Source: Pseudobacteriovorax antillogorgiicola (GTDB lineage Bacteria > Bdellovibrionota_B > Oligoflexia > Oligoflexales > Oligoflexaceae). From it: a stretch of 64,000 nt of DNA. The stretch lies in contig NZ_FWZT01000020.1 of the NCBI RefSeq assembly GCF_900177345.1, positions 94,845-158,844 of the forward strand, written 5' to 3'. Below the pieces are notes generated by a model that was given only the letters and a program-made list of their open reading frames with translations, was not told the DNA's origin and did not search any database. Shown in pieces: positions 44,385-53,631 of this stretch (its first letter is position 1; each line of letters opens with the position of its first letter). Position numbers and translations under genes: made by a program.

Positions 44385-47057
44385 GTGGTTAAGTACCGCA
44401 AAATATCCGAAAAATTGAGCCTTAAAACCATCCTCGTTGTTGTCGTTGGACTCGCAGCCTTCTCAATGGTTTTGAGTGTCTACAACTACGAAAACATATC
44501 GAAAAGCCTTGAGATGAAATCCCAGAGAACCCTTGAGTTAGGCGCACTTTCACTGAAGGGGCCTGTGTGGGATTACGATAGCGAAAATGTAGCGAAGATT
44601 GCAGAGGCGATTCTGCAAGACGCAGATGTCCTTGGTATCGAGGTAAGAGATAAAGACAACACCATCTTTTACCAAAGTGATATTGGCAAGAGGTACAAGA
44701 CCTTAAGTCGATTGAAACGCTCCTCTCAAGTTATATATCTTGAAAAAGCTATGTATATGGATGAGCAGCCCATAGGCAGGGTTGCAATTGCCATTTCAAA
44801 AAAGTCCGCGTTCTACAATATCCGGCTAACGGTCTTGATCATCATCCTGTTTGCAATTATCGCATGCATGTCGATTATCTATTCGTTGCAGAGTAATATT
44901 AAATCTGTAATTGAGATTCCCATCAATCGTCTCACTGTTCGAGCTATTGATCTTGCCAAGGGCAATCTTGAAGATAGCATCGAAACGACGGGTAATGATG
45001 AGCTTGCTATTCTGTCAGGAACTCTAGAAGAAATGCGGCAATCAGTGAAGCGAAAGATTAGTGACCTGGATCTACTAAACGACTCTGGAGTTAAGGTTAA
45101 TGCTGAAAATGGTCGTGAATTTATAATTAACTTTGCCAAAGGTATCTTTAAAGAATTTCTCGAAGCTGAAGCTGTGGCTTACTATCGTGCGACGAGCGAT
45201 AAGTTAGAAACCCTTGGCACTGCATCAGTGTTCAAAACCCTGATCGAGGTTGATCAGGATATGAAATACATTATTTCATTTAAGACAACAAAAGTCTTTG
45301 AGGATGATGAAAGTATCAAAATATTTACGGATGAGAAGGTCGCTCGCTTGGTGGTCATTCCTATTGCATCACTAGAAAAGAATTTTGGATACATTTGCCT
45401 TACCGTAGAAGAAGAACTAAAGGACACAGCATTTATTTTTTGCGACTCTCTTGCGCGGATCATTGCAATTCGTTTGAATAGTATCGAGTTGCTAGAAATA
45501 ATCGAAGAAAACAATCGAAATCTAGAGGCCACTGTCAAACTTCGAACAAGAGAATTACGGCATGCAAATGCCGAGATCAAAGCAATATTGAAGCATATCA
45601 GACAGGGTATATTCACAATTTCAGAAGGGCTCCAAGTGGACCCTGAGTACTCAGAGCATCTCCAGGAGATCTTAGAAACTAGAAACTTGGCTGGTAGCCA
45701 TATCCGTGATGTTTTATTGGATCATTCTAACCTGAGCGGTGATCAAAAAGATCAAGTTTTAAGTACACTTGGCGTAGCCCTAGGTGACGATCCACTGACT
45801 TTTGAAGCGAATATGGACCTTCTGCCGAAAACGATTCAGTTTGAAGGTGAAAGGGCTAAGATCCTCGACGTCGATTGGCATCCTGTGTTGTCGGAAGGTG
45901 CTTTAACAGAAAAGATTATCATTACGGTTCGCGATATGACAGAGTTTAAGGAACTCGAATCAAAGGCGAAGCAACAAGAAGCACAAATTAGAATGATCGG
46001 CGAGCTTCTCGATATAGACAAAGAAAGATTTCGTCAGTTCAAGAGAGAATCCTTGGATCAACTAGACCTCTGTAATGATATTTTAGAGTCTGATCGGACT
46101 CACACTGAAGCGATTCCCCTACTATTTCGCAATATCCACACTGTCAAGGGTAACGCGAGACTAAAGGGTTTGAGCTATGTGAGTGATGAGGCTCATGGGC
46201 TTGAATCGCTCCTTGATACCTATCGTCAGAACCCACATACAAAGGTTGAGCGTAGATTGATTAAAAAAGGGATCGAAGCTATCAGAGCTAAGGTATTAGT
46301 GTACTCTGACTTCTTTGAGAACCATCTTTTAAAGCACGAGAAAGATACCGATCAAGTTGTGATCGATCAGCTGGAAAGTGTTATTGGTCTATTGCACGAA
46401 GAAATTCAGAGTGTACCTATACAACAATCTCTCGCTATATTGAGCCGTATTGTCAACCAACACGACGGGCAAGAACACCTTCACGATATAATCAACGTTT
46501 ATGTTCATAAGATCAGCGACGTCGCCGAAAAACTCAGTAAGCCAGCACCGCAGTTTCACATAACCATGGCGGATATACCATTAGACGACGATCGGGCGAG
46601 TCTTGTTAGGAAAATCTTGCCGCACCTTATGAGCAATAGTTTGAGCCATGGAATCGAAAAACCAAAAGATCGCATGCTAGATGGCAAAGCCGAGCAGGGT
46701 CAAATTTTCATCCAAGCTGCTGTTCATGAAGGTCAACTGCAAATCGAATACTGGGATGATGGCAAGGGTCTCGATCTTGAAAAACTCCGTAAACGCGGCC
46801 GAGATAGCAATTCTATTGCGAATGACGCCAGTGACTTCGAGATTGCAAATCTCATTTTTACATCGGGAATTTCCACGACATCATCGACCAATGATATATC
46901 AGGTCGGGGGGTTGGTTTAGATGCTGTAAAATCTTTTATCGAAGAGGTTGGAGGTCAGGTAGCCCTATCACTCGTTGAAGGTGATGAGCGAACTCGGCAA
47001 CGATTTCGCTTTCATATCAGCTTACCGATAAGCCAAGATCAACTCTTAGTAGGCTGA
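44385..47057 (+). CDS. Membrane sensor kinase: periplasmic sensor-HAMP-GAF-PAS-HPt-CheA-type ATPase
   Basis: 890 residues from GTG 44385 (weak ribosome binding site GGGA). TM1 ~15-33, extracytoplasmic sensor ~34-145 (GPVWDYDSENVAKIAEAIL, a small Cache-like pattern), TM2 ~147-168, HAMP ~170-225, GAF-like ~230-365, coiled coil ~365-400, PAS-like ~400-525, HPt helix with His585 in NIHTVKGNARLKG, CheA-type ATPase ~720-890 (HLMSNSLSHGIEKP, WDDGKGLDLEKLR, SGRGVGLDAV). The stretch from HIRQGIFTI to the ATPase end is homologous to the giant kinase at the left edge and to the pseudogene at 16254. Unlike CheA it has no visible CheW-like domain. The partner receiver is not adjacent. Confidence 0.9.
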   Translation: MVKYRKISEKLSLKTILVVVVGLAAFSMVLSVYNYENISKSLEMKSQRTLELGALSLKGPVWDYDSENVAKIAEAILQDADVLGIEVRDKDNTIFYQSDIGKRYKTLSRLKRSSQVIYLEKAMYMDEQPIGRVAIAISKKSAFYNIRLTVLIIILFAIIACMSIIYSLQSNIKSVIEIPINRLTVRAIDLAKGNLEDSIETTGNDELAILSGTLEEMRQSVKRKISDLDLLNDSGVKVNAENGREFIINFAKGIFKEFLEAEAVAYYRATSDKLETLGTASVFKTLIEVDQDMKYIISFKTTKVFEDDESIKIFTDEKVARLVVIPIASLEKNFGYICLTVEEELKDTAFIFCDSLARIIAIRLNSIELLEIIEENNRNLEATVKLRTRELRHANAEIKAILKHIRQGIFTISEGLQVDPEYSEHLQEILETRNLAGSHIRDVLLDHSNLSGDQKDQVLSTLGVALGDDPLTFEANMDLLPKTIQFEGERAKILDVDWHPVLSEGALTEKIIITVRDMTEFKELESKAKQQEAQIRMIGELLDIDKERFRQFKRESLDQLDLCNDILESDRTHTEAIPLLFRNIHTVKGNARLKGLSYVSDEAHGLESLLDTYRQNPHTKVERRLIKKGIEAIRAKVLVYSDFFENHLLKHEKDTDQVVIDQLESVIGLLHEEIQSVPIQQSLAILSRIVNQHDGQEHLHDIINVYVHKISDVAEKLSKPAPQFHITMADIPLDDDRASLVRKILPHLMSNSLSHGIEKPKDRMLDGKAEQGQIFIQAAVHEGQLQIEYWDDGKGLDLEKLRKRGRDSNSIANDASDFEIANLIFTSGISTTSSTNDISGRGVGLDAVKSFIEEVGGQVALSLVEGDERTRQRFRFHISLPISQDQLLVG

Positions 47058-47075
47058 CCTGCTCCCAATAGGATT

Positions 47076-47561
47076 TTAGATCGCGTAACCGATAGTCCAT
47101 TCAAGTGCTGGCAGGCCAATACTCAGTCCTTCCGATTGGATGTACTGAACACCACCACCTACTGAGGTGTTGAAGTTTTCCCACATCCATTGATAACCGC
47201 CAATCACTCCGACATTTGCTACTGTCGACCCGATATCATCATGGGACGACGTTACGGTTGCCAATCCTGTGAAAGCTTTTAGGTAGCCAGTATCCTCGAA
47301 GACTCCCGAAAAGTAGTAGCCAGCTTCTAGATTTGCGCCGACAGCTGTAATGTCATCATCATCCCATCTCAATCGAGACATAGAACCGGAAACTCCCATA
47401 CCCACATTTTCGCTCAATTGAAAAACAACACCAATATTAGGTACACCTAGAGCCAGTGACAATGGATCAGTTTTAATATTATATGTTTTCTCTGTCGCAA
47501 AAGACGTTGAGCTTGCTAGTAGTGATAGAAGGCCCGCGAGGGCTAGTGTTTTAATTTTCAT
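47076..47561 (-). CDS. Small outer-membrane beta-barrel-like protein
   Basis: 161 residues with a signal peptide (SFA cleavage). The mature part has alternating hydrophobic strands with glycine turns (NIGVVFQLSENVGMGVSGSMSRLRW ... NLEAGYYFSGVF ... VGVIGGYQWMW), the pattern of small eight-stranded barrels or DUF3575-type proteins. AAGGAC precedes ATG 47561. Function unknown. Convergent with the kinase, 18 nt apart. Confidence 0.7.
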   Translation of the reverse strand: MKIKTLALAGLLSLLASSTSFATEKTYNIKTDPLSLALGVPNIGVVFQLSENVGMGVSGSMSRLRWDDDDITAVGANLEAGYYFSGVFEDTGYLKAFTGLATVTSSHDDIGSTVANVGVIGGYQWMWENFNTSVGGGVQYIQSEGLSIGLPALEWTIGYAI

Positions 47562-47806
47562 CTTGGTCCTTAATTCCAGTAGTTATCGTACACTGCTGGA
47601 CTAAGAGCAAGAGGTGGACCGTTTCTATTTCGATCAAAAAATCAAATAAATATAACCAGTTAATCTTTGTGTGCTGATTTGGAGTAGTGTAGTCTGTGTA
47701 GGGAAGGTTACGGTGGCGAGCCTGGCCTTGTAATTCTTTGTCTCTATTGTGCTTTCTAAGTCACAGGGCTAGGAAGCAGCTTGGGCTGCCTCCTCGCGAT
47801 GCGCTA

Positions 47807-48298
47807 TTAAGTTGGGTCCACAAGATAAGCAATGATTGCTTCGGCCATCCCATTATTTGGGAAGTTGGCGTTGATGCCAGCAGCCACATGGGGCGCGATG
47901 TTCGCTGCACCTACAAGCAAGGCTGGATCTCTGGCATTGAGCGTCGTTGCAGCCGGAGCCATGTGACAACCCATGCAATTATTATCGTAGATTTCTTTAC
48001 CCTGGGCCTTGAGTAGGGCTGCCGCCTGTGCCTCTGCTTCTGCAGGATCGACAACGGCCCCGTCTTCAGCCTCTTCTTCTTCGTCGGCAGCTACCTCTTC
48101 CTCACCAGTGGTCGCTGTATCCTCGTCAGAATTGCCAGCTGTTTGTGCAGACTGATCGCCAGAAGCAGGACTTGCCCCTTGGCTGGTTCCGCCTTCTTGG
48201 CTCCTCTTATAGGCTCCTGCATTGGTGTCCTGGTTTACGCCACAGGCTACAAGTGCCCAGGCCATGTAAGCTAGAAGTATTCTTGCAAGCAAACTCAT
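47807..48298 (-). CDS. Cytochrome-c-type lipoprotein with acidic linker
   Basis: 163 residues from ATG 48298 (GGGG 8 nt upstream); a longer start at 48322 is less likely. Lipobox MAWALVAC with Cys19. Residues ~30-100 are a Gln/Ser then Asp/Glu-rich linker, very acidic. The C-terminal ~65 residues are a mono-haem cytochrome c: GKEIYDNNCMGCHMAPAATTL, ending GMAEAIIAYLVDPT. Probably an electron carrier tethered to a membrane. Similar in plan to the lipoprotein at 41952. Confidence 0.85.
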   Translation of the reverse strand: MSLLARILLAYMAWALVACGVNQDTNAGAYKRSQEGGTSQGASPASGDQSAQTAGNSDEDTATTGEEEVAADEEEEAEDGAVVDPAEAEAQAAALLKAQGKEIYDNNCMGCHMAPAATTLNARDPALLVGAANIAPHVAAGINANFPNNGMAEAIIAYLVDPT

Positions 48299-48542
48299 GA
48301 TTTTACCCCGTTGGTGTCCCATTGATTTTCGAGCGTGTCCGAATGGAAGAAAAACGATATGAACCCCGACTCAGGTGATCTCTCCCAAGTTCGTAGGTTT
48401 TTTTTGTTCGTTAAGCTCCCCTCGTGTGCGTCTATCGGATCAACTATGGAAAAGCTTAAGGCAAACTGGTCAAACTTTTGAAACTAGGGATAAAAAATTT
48501 TCAGATTTGAGAAGCGATTCCTTGGTTATGCTGAAATATATT

Positions 48543-49670
48543 TTAATTACGGTTGCTTAGGATCAAATTTCCTAAGAAAATACAATCCCAGCCAGAACTC
48601 TCCAGCCAGGCTTGCTCTTGAGTATCCCGCTCCCAAGCCCATTGGTACTTTCTCGCTGGCTCTATGCTGGGGCAAATGCGAAGCAATCTTGCCTCAAGAT
48701 CATAATCTTCTCCCGAAAGCCAACGAAAAAATAGGTTGTCCCCTTGCTTATCAAGCAAAGTCTGTCTGGCACTGATCACAAAGTCCAGATCTAAGCCTAG
48801 CATCTGGTAAATGTAGTTGGAAACTCCCTTCAGGTGTAGTTGGTAACCGGCGGGAGTACTTTGGGCTTCGCTAGCATAGACGGACTCTCCAGTTTCTAGC
48901 CAGCCTAGCATTTCATTGTGAAGGTCTAGCTCCAAATAAGTCCACACCCGATTCATGATAGCCCACAAGCCAGGTGTGATCACGCAGCGGCCATCGGTAT
49001 CATCGGTGCAGAGCTTATATAGGAATAGGGCACAGCGGCTTCCCAGATCGACAACGCATATGCGATTGTCATGAATCCACGATAGCCAAGCTTCTGCTGC
49101 CCCCTTGTCTTTTGTTGATACCAGATAGAGTAGAACCCCCATGGCCATGTCCCTTGAGAACGAGTTTGGCTCAGGCTGATTGATTCTTCTTGGAGATCGC
49201 CAAAATCGACCGTCAGAGCTCTGGGCTTGGCGAACACCTTCACAGCCTATCTCAACGTTGGCTGAACAAAGTAAGCCAGAGAAAAGAGTGCTGTCTCCAT
49301 CGTCACAAAACTCTTTGGAGGGGTAGCCCTCGCACATAGGAGCCCATTGATTCCAGTTGTCCAGTTGAATCTCTAGCTGAGAGAGAGGCTCATCATCTAA
49401 TGGACCATATTCGGCATCGGCATTGTCGTTTGTTATAGATTCCGACGGTGGGTGAGTAGGCTGCTGATCTGCAATGGCGTCTTCGGAGTTTTGGGTCTGT
49501 TGCTGATCGAAGCTGCTTATGTTTGGTTCGGCTGTATTACCACAAGAAATGCTAGCCGTTGCTATAAAGCCCACAATCAATCCTCTAGCAGTGGGCTTCG
49601 AAATTCTTAAGTATATAAACTTAAGATCTAAAGCCTTTTCAGGCGTTTTGCTCCAATGGTTCGTCTTCAA
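48543..49670 (-). CDS. Lipoprotein of unknown function
   Basis: 375 residues if TTG 49670 is the start; the lipobox IATASISC places Cys43 unusually far, so the true start may lie downstream or the N-terminus may be misread. After a Gln/Asp-rich linker (~45-95), residues 100-375 contain about 12 cysteines (MCEGYPSKEFCDDGD, CSANVEIGCEG, CVVDLGSRCALFLYKLCTDDTDGRC) and many Trp. No family recognised. Its first 32 bases overlap the receiver gene at 49639. Confidence 0.7.
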   Translation of the reverse strand: MKTNHWSKTPEKALDLKFIYLRISKPTARGLIVGFIATASISCGNTAEPNISSFDQQQTQNSEDAIADQQPTHPPSESITNDNADAEYGPLDDEPLSQLEIQLDNWNQWAPMCEGYPSKEFCDDGDSTLFSGLLCSANVEIGCEGVRQAQSSDGRFWRSPRRINQPEPNSFSRDMAMGVLLYLVSTKDKGAAEAWLSWIHDNRICVVDLGSRCALFLYKLCTDDTDGRCVITPGLWAIMNRVWTYLELDLHNEMLGWLETGESVYASEAQSTPAGYQLHLKGVSNYIYQMLGLDLDFVISARQTLLDKQGDNLFFRWLSGEDYDLEARLLRICPSIEPARKYQWAWERDTQEQAWLESSGWDCIFLGNLILSNRN

Positions 49671-50079
49671 ATTGCCCCTCCAACGCTATCTTGATCTGCC
49701 GATCAAGGAGATAGTGCTTTTTTAGAATATTCATGAAGTCATCAAGGTGTAGGGGCTTGATCAAAACTTCATCGGCAAGTTGCATGCGATCTACATCTTG
49801 TTGGGACATGAACTGTAAAGGTACTCCTGTAAGAAAGAAGAACTTAGCATTGGAATTTCCAGCCTTCAGAGACTGAGTGAACTTAGAAAATATCTCAGGT
49901 CCCTTGATGTGTGGCATGTTCACGTCTGAGATAATGAGGTCAGCATCTCGCGCATCTTGTTCGATCTGAACATTCAAAGGATCAGCAAAGGCGCGAACAG
50001 ACTCAGCTCCTGCATTTTCAAGATAGGCCTGTACTATGTCTAGAATCTCTCTATCGTCATCAATGATAATCGCTTTCAT
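49639..50079 (-). CDS. Stand-alone response-regulator receiver protein
   Basis: 146 residues from ATG 50079 (GAGG 9 nt upstream). CheY-like: DDD at 7-9, Asp52 in LIISDVNMPHIKG, Thr in FLTGVP, Lys in LIKPLH. The C-terminal ~20 residues extend past the domain. Phosphorelay or protein-contact output. Closest candidate donors are the HPt/CheA-type kinase at 44385 or the giant kinase; neither is adjacent. The 3' end overlaps the lipoprotein start. Confidence 0.88.
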   Translation of the reverse strand: MKAIIIDDDREILDIVQAYLENAGAESVRAFADPLNVQIEQDARDADLIISDVNMPHIKGPEIFSKFTQSLKAGNSNAKFFFLTGVPLQFMSQQDVDRMQLADEVLIKPLHLDDFMNILKKHYLLDRQIKIALEGQFEDEPLEQNA

Positions 50080-50334
50080 GTCGAAACCTCGCTTGCAATT
50101 ACAGTACTGCTCTATCCTGCATATTAAACCTGTCGGTCAGGGAAGGTTGATTCCGAGGATTAAATACTTTCATTGTATCCAATGGGAATTCTTGTAGATC
50201 ACCGGAGCCTGGCGAAAGATTTCGTCTTGGTAAGGTCAAGGCTCGGGAATGCTCGCACTTTATCCTTTGTTTCTCTTGCAAACTCTTTGGGTTATGGTTT
50301 CTTACGGGAAAGGCTAAAATAGTCTGTTAGGAGT

Positions 50335-50361
50335 GGCCGCGAAGGAGTAAGCGTCGCGGCC
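50335..50361 (-). terminator. Strong hairpin after the gene at 50367
   Basis: GGCCGCGA (50335-50342) pairs with TCGCGGCC (50354-50361), just past the stop of the minus-strand gene. No T-tract follows, so it may be a processing or rho-assisted end. Confidence 0.5.
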
Positions 50362-50366
50362 GTTGA

Positions 50367-51884
50367 TTAGCGCTTCGAAATAGCTTCGAAAACCTCTAGC
50401 AGGCTGCTTTTTCTATCAGTAGGCCAATTCCTATCAGGTGGCATTTGGCCACTGCCCGTGCGAGAGAGGCGATCTTGGAGTTTCGACAGGCCGCCTGATC
50501 TGACCATCCAATCGCGGAGCTTCGAACTGTCATCAAATGGAATGTAAGGGGCGCGGCTGTTTACAGTGTGGCACGACATACAAGTGCCTAAGGAGCTAGA
50601 CTCAGACTTATTATGGGTTGATTGATAAAGTTGTCCTGAAGCAGCATTCGACTGTGCTCGTCGCGCCAGGTCTTGACAGTTGAAGTTTGGCCATTGGAAT
50701 TGGCTATGAACAAAATCTGGATTGGCAGCGAATAGACTGTCGGCATCGAATTGAAAGAATGCTGCCAGTAGGTCTCGGGCTGAATTGCCAGGAACGCTAA
50801 AGAAGAATGGGTTGTCGCCCTGAGACATGGTGTGTTCATCAAGAAAAATCCCAACTCCTTCTAGGATGAATCGGAGCTGGGCGATCGATTGAACTTCGCT
50901 TATCAATCGATCATGGTTCATCGAGAAAATAATCGGTTCATTAGGGTAAAAGGAGTCATAGCGATTGATAAGGTACTGCTTAAAGTGCGACCGCGTAGCC
51001 AATGTATCTTGCCAGAGACCTTCAAACCGCTGCTCAAGGGCAATATGTTGCTGGGGACTTAGATAGTTTTTTAATCGCTGGATTTGGCCTACGGGATCAT
51101 TGCTTGCGGTACAGCCGTTTAGAATTGCAGCAATGGTATAGGTAAAGGGCGATAGTTTGTCATCATGAGATCGCCAACGATCCATCATGCGTACCATAGC
51201 CATTGTTGAAATGTACTGGGTGAAAGTTTCGACCACCTCATTGTAATTTCGTCGCAGGGGTTCAAACTCAAGATAGCTTAAAACTGAGTCTTTTGCAGAC
51301 TCAGCTTGAATGGCAGTATAGCCATCTTTTTCTTTTTGAGTACCGAATCGGGAGAGATGACTGCCATAGATTTTGGGCCAAAAATCATAAGGCTCCCAGA
51401 TAGGCCGCGGATCATCTCCATGGCAAGTAAGGCATTTTTTGGGGTTACGCTCGATTTCCATGCCATGTGTGAATCTGAGCTCGTGGAAATTGAACCTCAT
51501 TGCTTGGGCGTCAAACTCAATGATCTCTACCCGCCTAGTAGTTTGATCTTGATCTTCAGCAAAGGCGAGAATCAAACCACCATAGAATAAGACAGTTCTT
51601 GGTTTTTCTGGACTAGCCAATTGCAAGGAGCCTGAGTGGTGAAATAATATAAAGTGCTCAAATAATTTTGGTTCCCTGATCTTGAGATACTCAAGAAAAC
51701 TCTGATAGTTTGTTGACTGATCTAAATTCTGTTCGATCTCGTCAATGGTTAGTGAGTTGTTGTTGATGTGAGGGTAAAGTCTTGGATAACCCTCATCAAG
51801 CTTGATACTGTAGTCTGTAAACGAGTCTATGGCATAAATCGATGTGCTTAAAAATAAGCTAGCGAAAAGTGCTTTTAGACGCAT
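50367..51884 (-). CDS. Exported large protein with two haem-c CxxCH motifs (paralogue of 40151)
   Basis: 505 residues with a signal peptide (LFLSTSIYA). CLTCH (151-155) in RNPKKCLTCHGDDPRPIWEPYDFWPKIYG and CMSCH near 437 in GTCMSCHTVNSRAPYIPFDD are haem-c sites. The plan and positions match the protein at 40151, including a FW/WPxxYG-like segment after the first motif and MPP near the end. GCAGGAGGG lies 3-4 nt before ATG 51884, a strong site. Probably a periplasmic di-haem redox protein; function unknown. Confidence 0.82.
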   Translation of the reverse strand: MRLKALFASLFLSTSIYAIDSFTDYSIKLDEGYPRLYPHINNNSLTIDEIEQNLDQSTNYQSFLEYLKIREPKLFEHFILFHHSGSLQLASPEKPRTVLFYGGLILAFAEDQDQTTRRVEIIEFDAQAMRFNFHELRFTHGMEIERNPKKCLTCHGDDPRPIWEPYDFWPKIYGSHLSRFGTQKEKDGYTAIQAESAKDSVLSYLEFEPLRRNYNEVVETFTQYISTMAMVRMMDRWRSHDDKLSPFTYTIAAILNGCTASNDPVGQIQRLKNYLSPQQHIALEQRFEGLWQDTLATRSHFKQYLINRYDSFYPNEPIIFSMNHDRLISEVQSIAQLRFILEGVGIFLDEHTMSQGDNPFFFSVPGNSARDLLAAFFQFDADSLFAANPDFVHSQFQWPNFNCQDLARRAQSNAASGQLYQSTHNKSESSSLGTCMSCHTVNSRAPYIPFDDSSKLRDWMVRSGGLSKLQDRLSRTGSGQMPPDRNWPTDRKSSLLEVFEAISKR

Positions 51885-52290
51885 AATCCCTCCTGCGTTC
51901 GCATATTGATTTTTAAAGACCTTAATTTTGCTAGAAAGATGCTTACCTTAAGGCAGAGTTTTTCACAAGGCTGCCGTTGATCGGCCAAGGGGCACCAAGA
52001 TGTGGTGATCGACTAGTTTATATAGTGATTACGATGATTTTCTGTACAAATTATGTTTTAAAAATCTAAATAAAGATAAGATGGTAGGTTTATATTTGAG
52101 CAGTATCTGACACTAGAATAGAGGGGAAAGTTGTGCAACTCAATTTTCCCTCTTCAGAGGGATCAATGACACTTGAACTCATTTCAATAGCCTTGCATGG
52201 GCATTTTGCTACGATTTTAGTTGGTATAGTCTAAGCCGAACTGGGCTTTAGAGAAGGCGGCCCTGGGGGGCATTCCAGGGCCCCGTGACG
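51885..52290. other. Intergenic region with a strong hairpin
   Basis: 406 bases between two minus-strand genes, very A+T-rich at 52020-52110. A hairpin GGCCCTGG (52259-52266) / CCAGGGCC (52275-52282) stands just past the stop of the MaoC-like gene and could end its transcript, though without a T-tract. No ORF or RNA gene recognised. Confidence 0.5.
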
Positions 52291-53241
52291 CTAGACGGTA
52301 TAGCTCCCAAAGCAAAGCAAATGATCCTCGGAATCACAAAGCTCGAATGATCCGTCTTTGATCCAAAGGTTTAAGTTTTGGCTCAGCAAAACTGGTTTAC
52401 AAAAAGACATGGAGAACTCTTTGAAGTCGCCACTCAAAGTTTGATTGATATGGTGAAGGCAAAGATTCAATGAGCCGTAGCCTTGAAGAAAAGCCCGCTT
52501 CTGCCCACAAAGCTTGGCACCGAGGGTCGTGGTATGAATAACGTTGTAATCACCGGAAACCTTTGCAAATTGATGGCCAGCGCTTGGTGGCAGAAAGAAG
52601 CTTCGTTTTTCGGCGCCTGTTCCAGAAGCCTTTGGTAGCTCTGCAACTCGCTTAGACATACCTTTGAATGGAGCCGCACTAAAGTGCTTGGGATAGACGC
52701 AGTCATCTAAGTATTTTTGTTCGCAGCGTCGCACGAACCAGTAATCCCGATGACTACGGATCAATTCATCGCGATCATTTCTTACAGTCCCACTAACGAC
52801 TAAGATACACTGCCCCTCACGTTCGATCACGTCCTCTAAATGCATATGGAGAGTGAATAGGTCTCCAACCTTCGTTTTTATATCTGGATTGTGAAACTCC
52901 ATATCGCCGCGAAGATGGAGAATGGTGGAAAAATTAATCCCCATCTGGGACAGCAATTCGAATAAGCCGAATGCACCTGCACTGTTGTAGTATGTCAGCG
53001 GCGATGGCCGCTGATGGCCTAGAGCACCAACAAATCGATTCCAGTTCTTGTAATCCTGTCGGCTCAGTTGGGCTTGCCTGGTGACCGGCTGCACCGTCTC
53101 AGAAAACTTAGGTCGATGGGGTCTGAGCAAACCTTGGGTCATCTCATAGATATACTTAGGGAGATAGCTTGGGTGATGCAAGTCCACCAAGTTCTCTGTG
53201 CGGGTTCCAGGGTAAGCAACCTGGACATTTGAAATTGCCAT
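52291..53241 (-). CDS. Hot-dog-fold (MaoC-like) protein
   Basis: 316 residues from ATG 53241 (GAGGAT 6 nt upstream); the longer frame to 53334 adds residues unlike the family. The C-terminal half has the MaoC hydratase-like motif FAKVSGDYNVIHTTTLGAKLCGQKRAFLQGYGS, with the D-x-N-x-x-H of (R)-specific enoyl-CoA hydratases. The N-terminal half (~60-190) looks like a second, degenerate hot-dog unit (THLRGDMEFHNPDIKTKVGDLFTL ... VVSGTVRNDRDELIRSHRDYWFVRR). Double-hot-dog hydratases act in fatty-acid or polyketide metabolism. Monocistronic; substrate unknown. Confidence 0.75.
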   Translation of the reverse strand: MAISNVQVAYPGTRTENLVDLHHPSYLPKYIYEMTQGLLRPHRPKFSETVQPVTRQAQLSRQDYKNWNRFVGALGHQRPSPLTYYNSAGAFGLFELLSQMGINFSTILHLRGDMEFHNPDIKTKVGDLFTLHMHLEDVIEREGQCILVVSGTVRNDRDELIRSHRDYWFVRRCEQKYLDDCVYPKHFSAAPFKGMSKRVAELPKASGTGAEKRSFFLPPSAGHQFAKVSGDYNVIHTTTLGAKLCGQKRAFLQGYGSLNLCLHHINQTLSGDFKEFSMSFCKPVLLSQNLNLWIKDGSFELCDSEDHLLCFGSYTV

Positions 53242-53631
53242 GATAATCCTCACTCTATGGTTCTGATCTAGCCCCTCCACCAGGAGTGCCGGCAAGGGGC
53301 TTGCAAACCTGATTGTCGGTAATTGACATGGCAATTGATAATGTTTTAAGTGCTTCTTTCAAAGATTAAACCCTACAATTTCGATGTTTTTTTCGGCATG
53401 GGTGTTCATTACGGTGTAAGTAATTTCTCTTTCAAAATAAGGCAAAGATTCACATCTCCTAAGTCTCGATCGTGACCAAGTATTCTGATTATTTTTAAAG
53501 ATTTCAATGGTCGAGCGCTAAGGATGAAGTCGTCATGAAGGACGTTCGGTTTTGTATGATTCGATTCAAAAGCCGAGGAATGATGAAGACTCCCTTATTC
53601 AGGGAGTCAGCAAACACCTTTGAGTTGAAAG
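53242..53631. other. Intergenic region with a perfect hairpin
   Basis: 390 bases between two minus-strand genes. GACTCCC (53588-53594) / GGGAGTC (53602-53608), 23 nt past the stop of the dienelactone-hydrolase gene, could be its terminator; no T-tract. The right part is the promoter region of the MaoC-like gene. No ORF supported. Confidence 0.45.
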
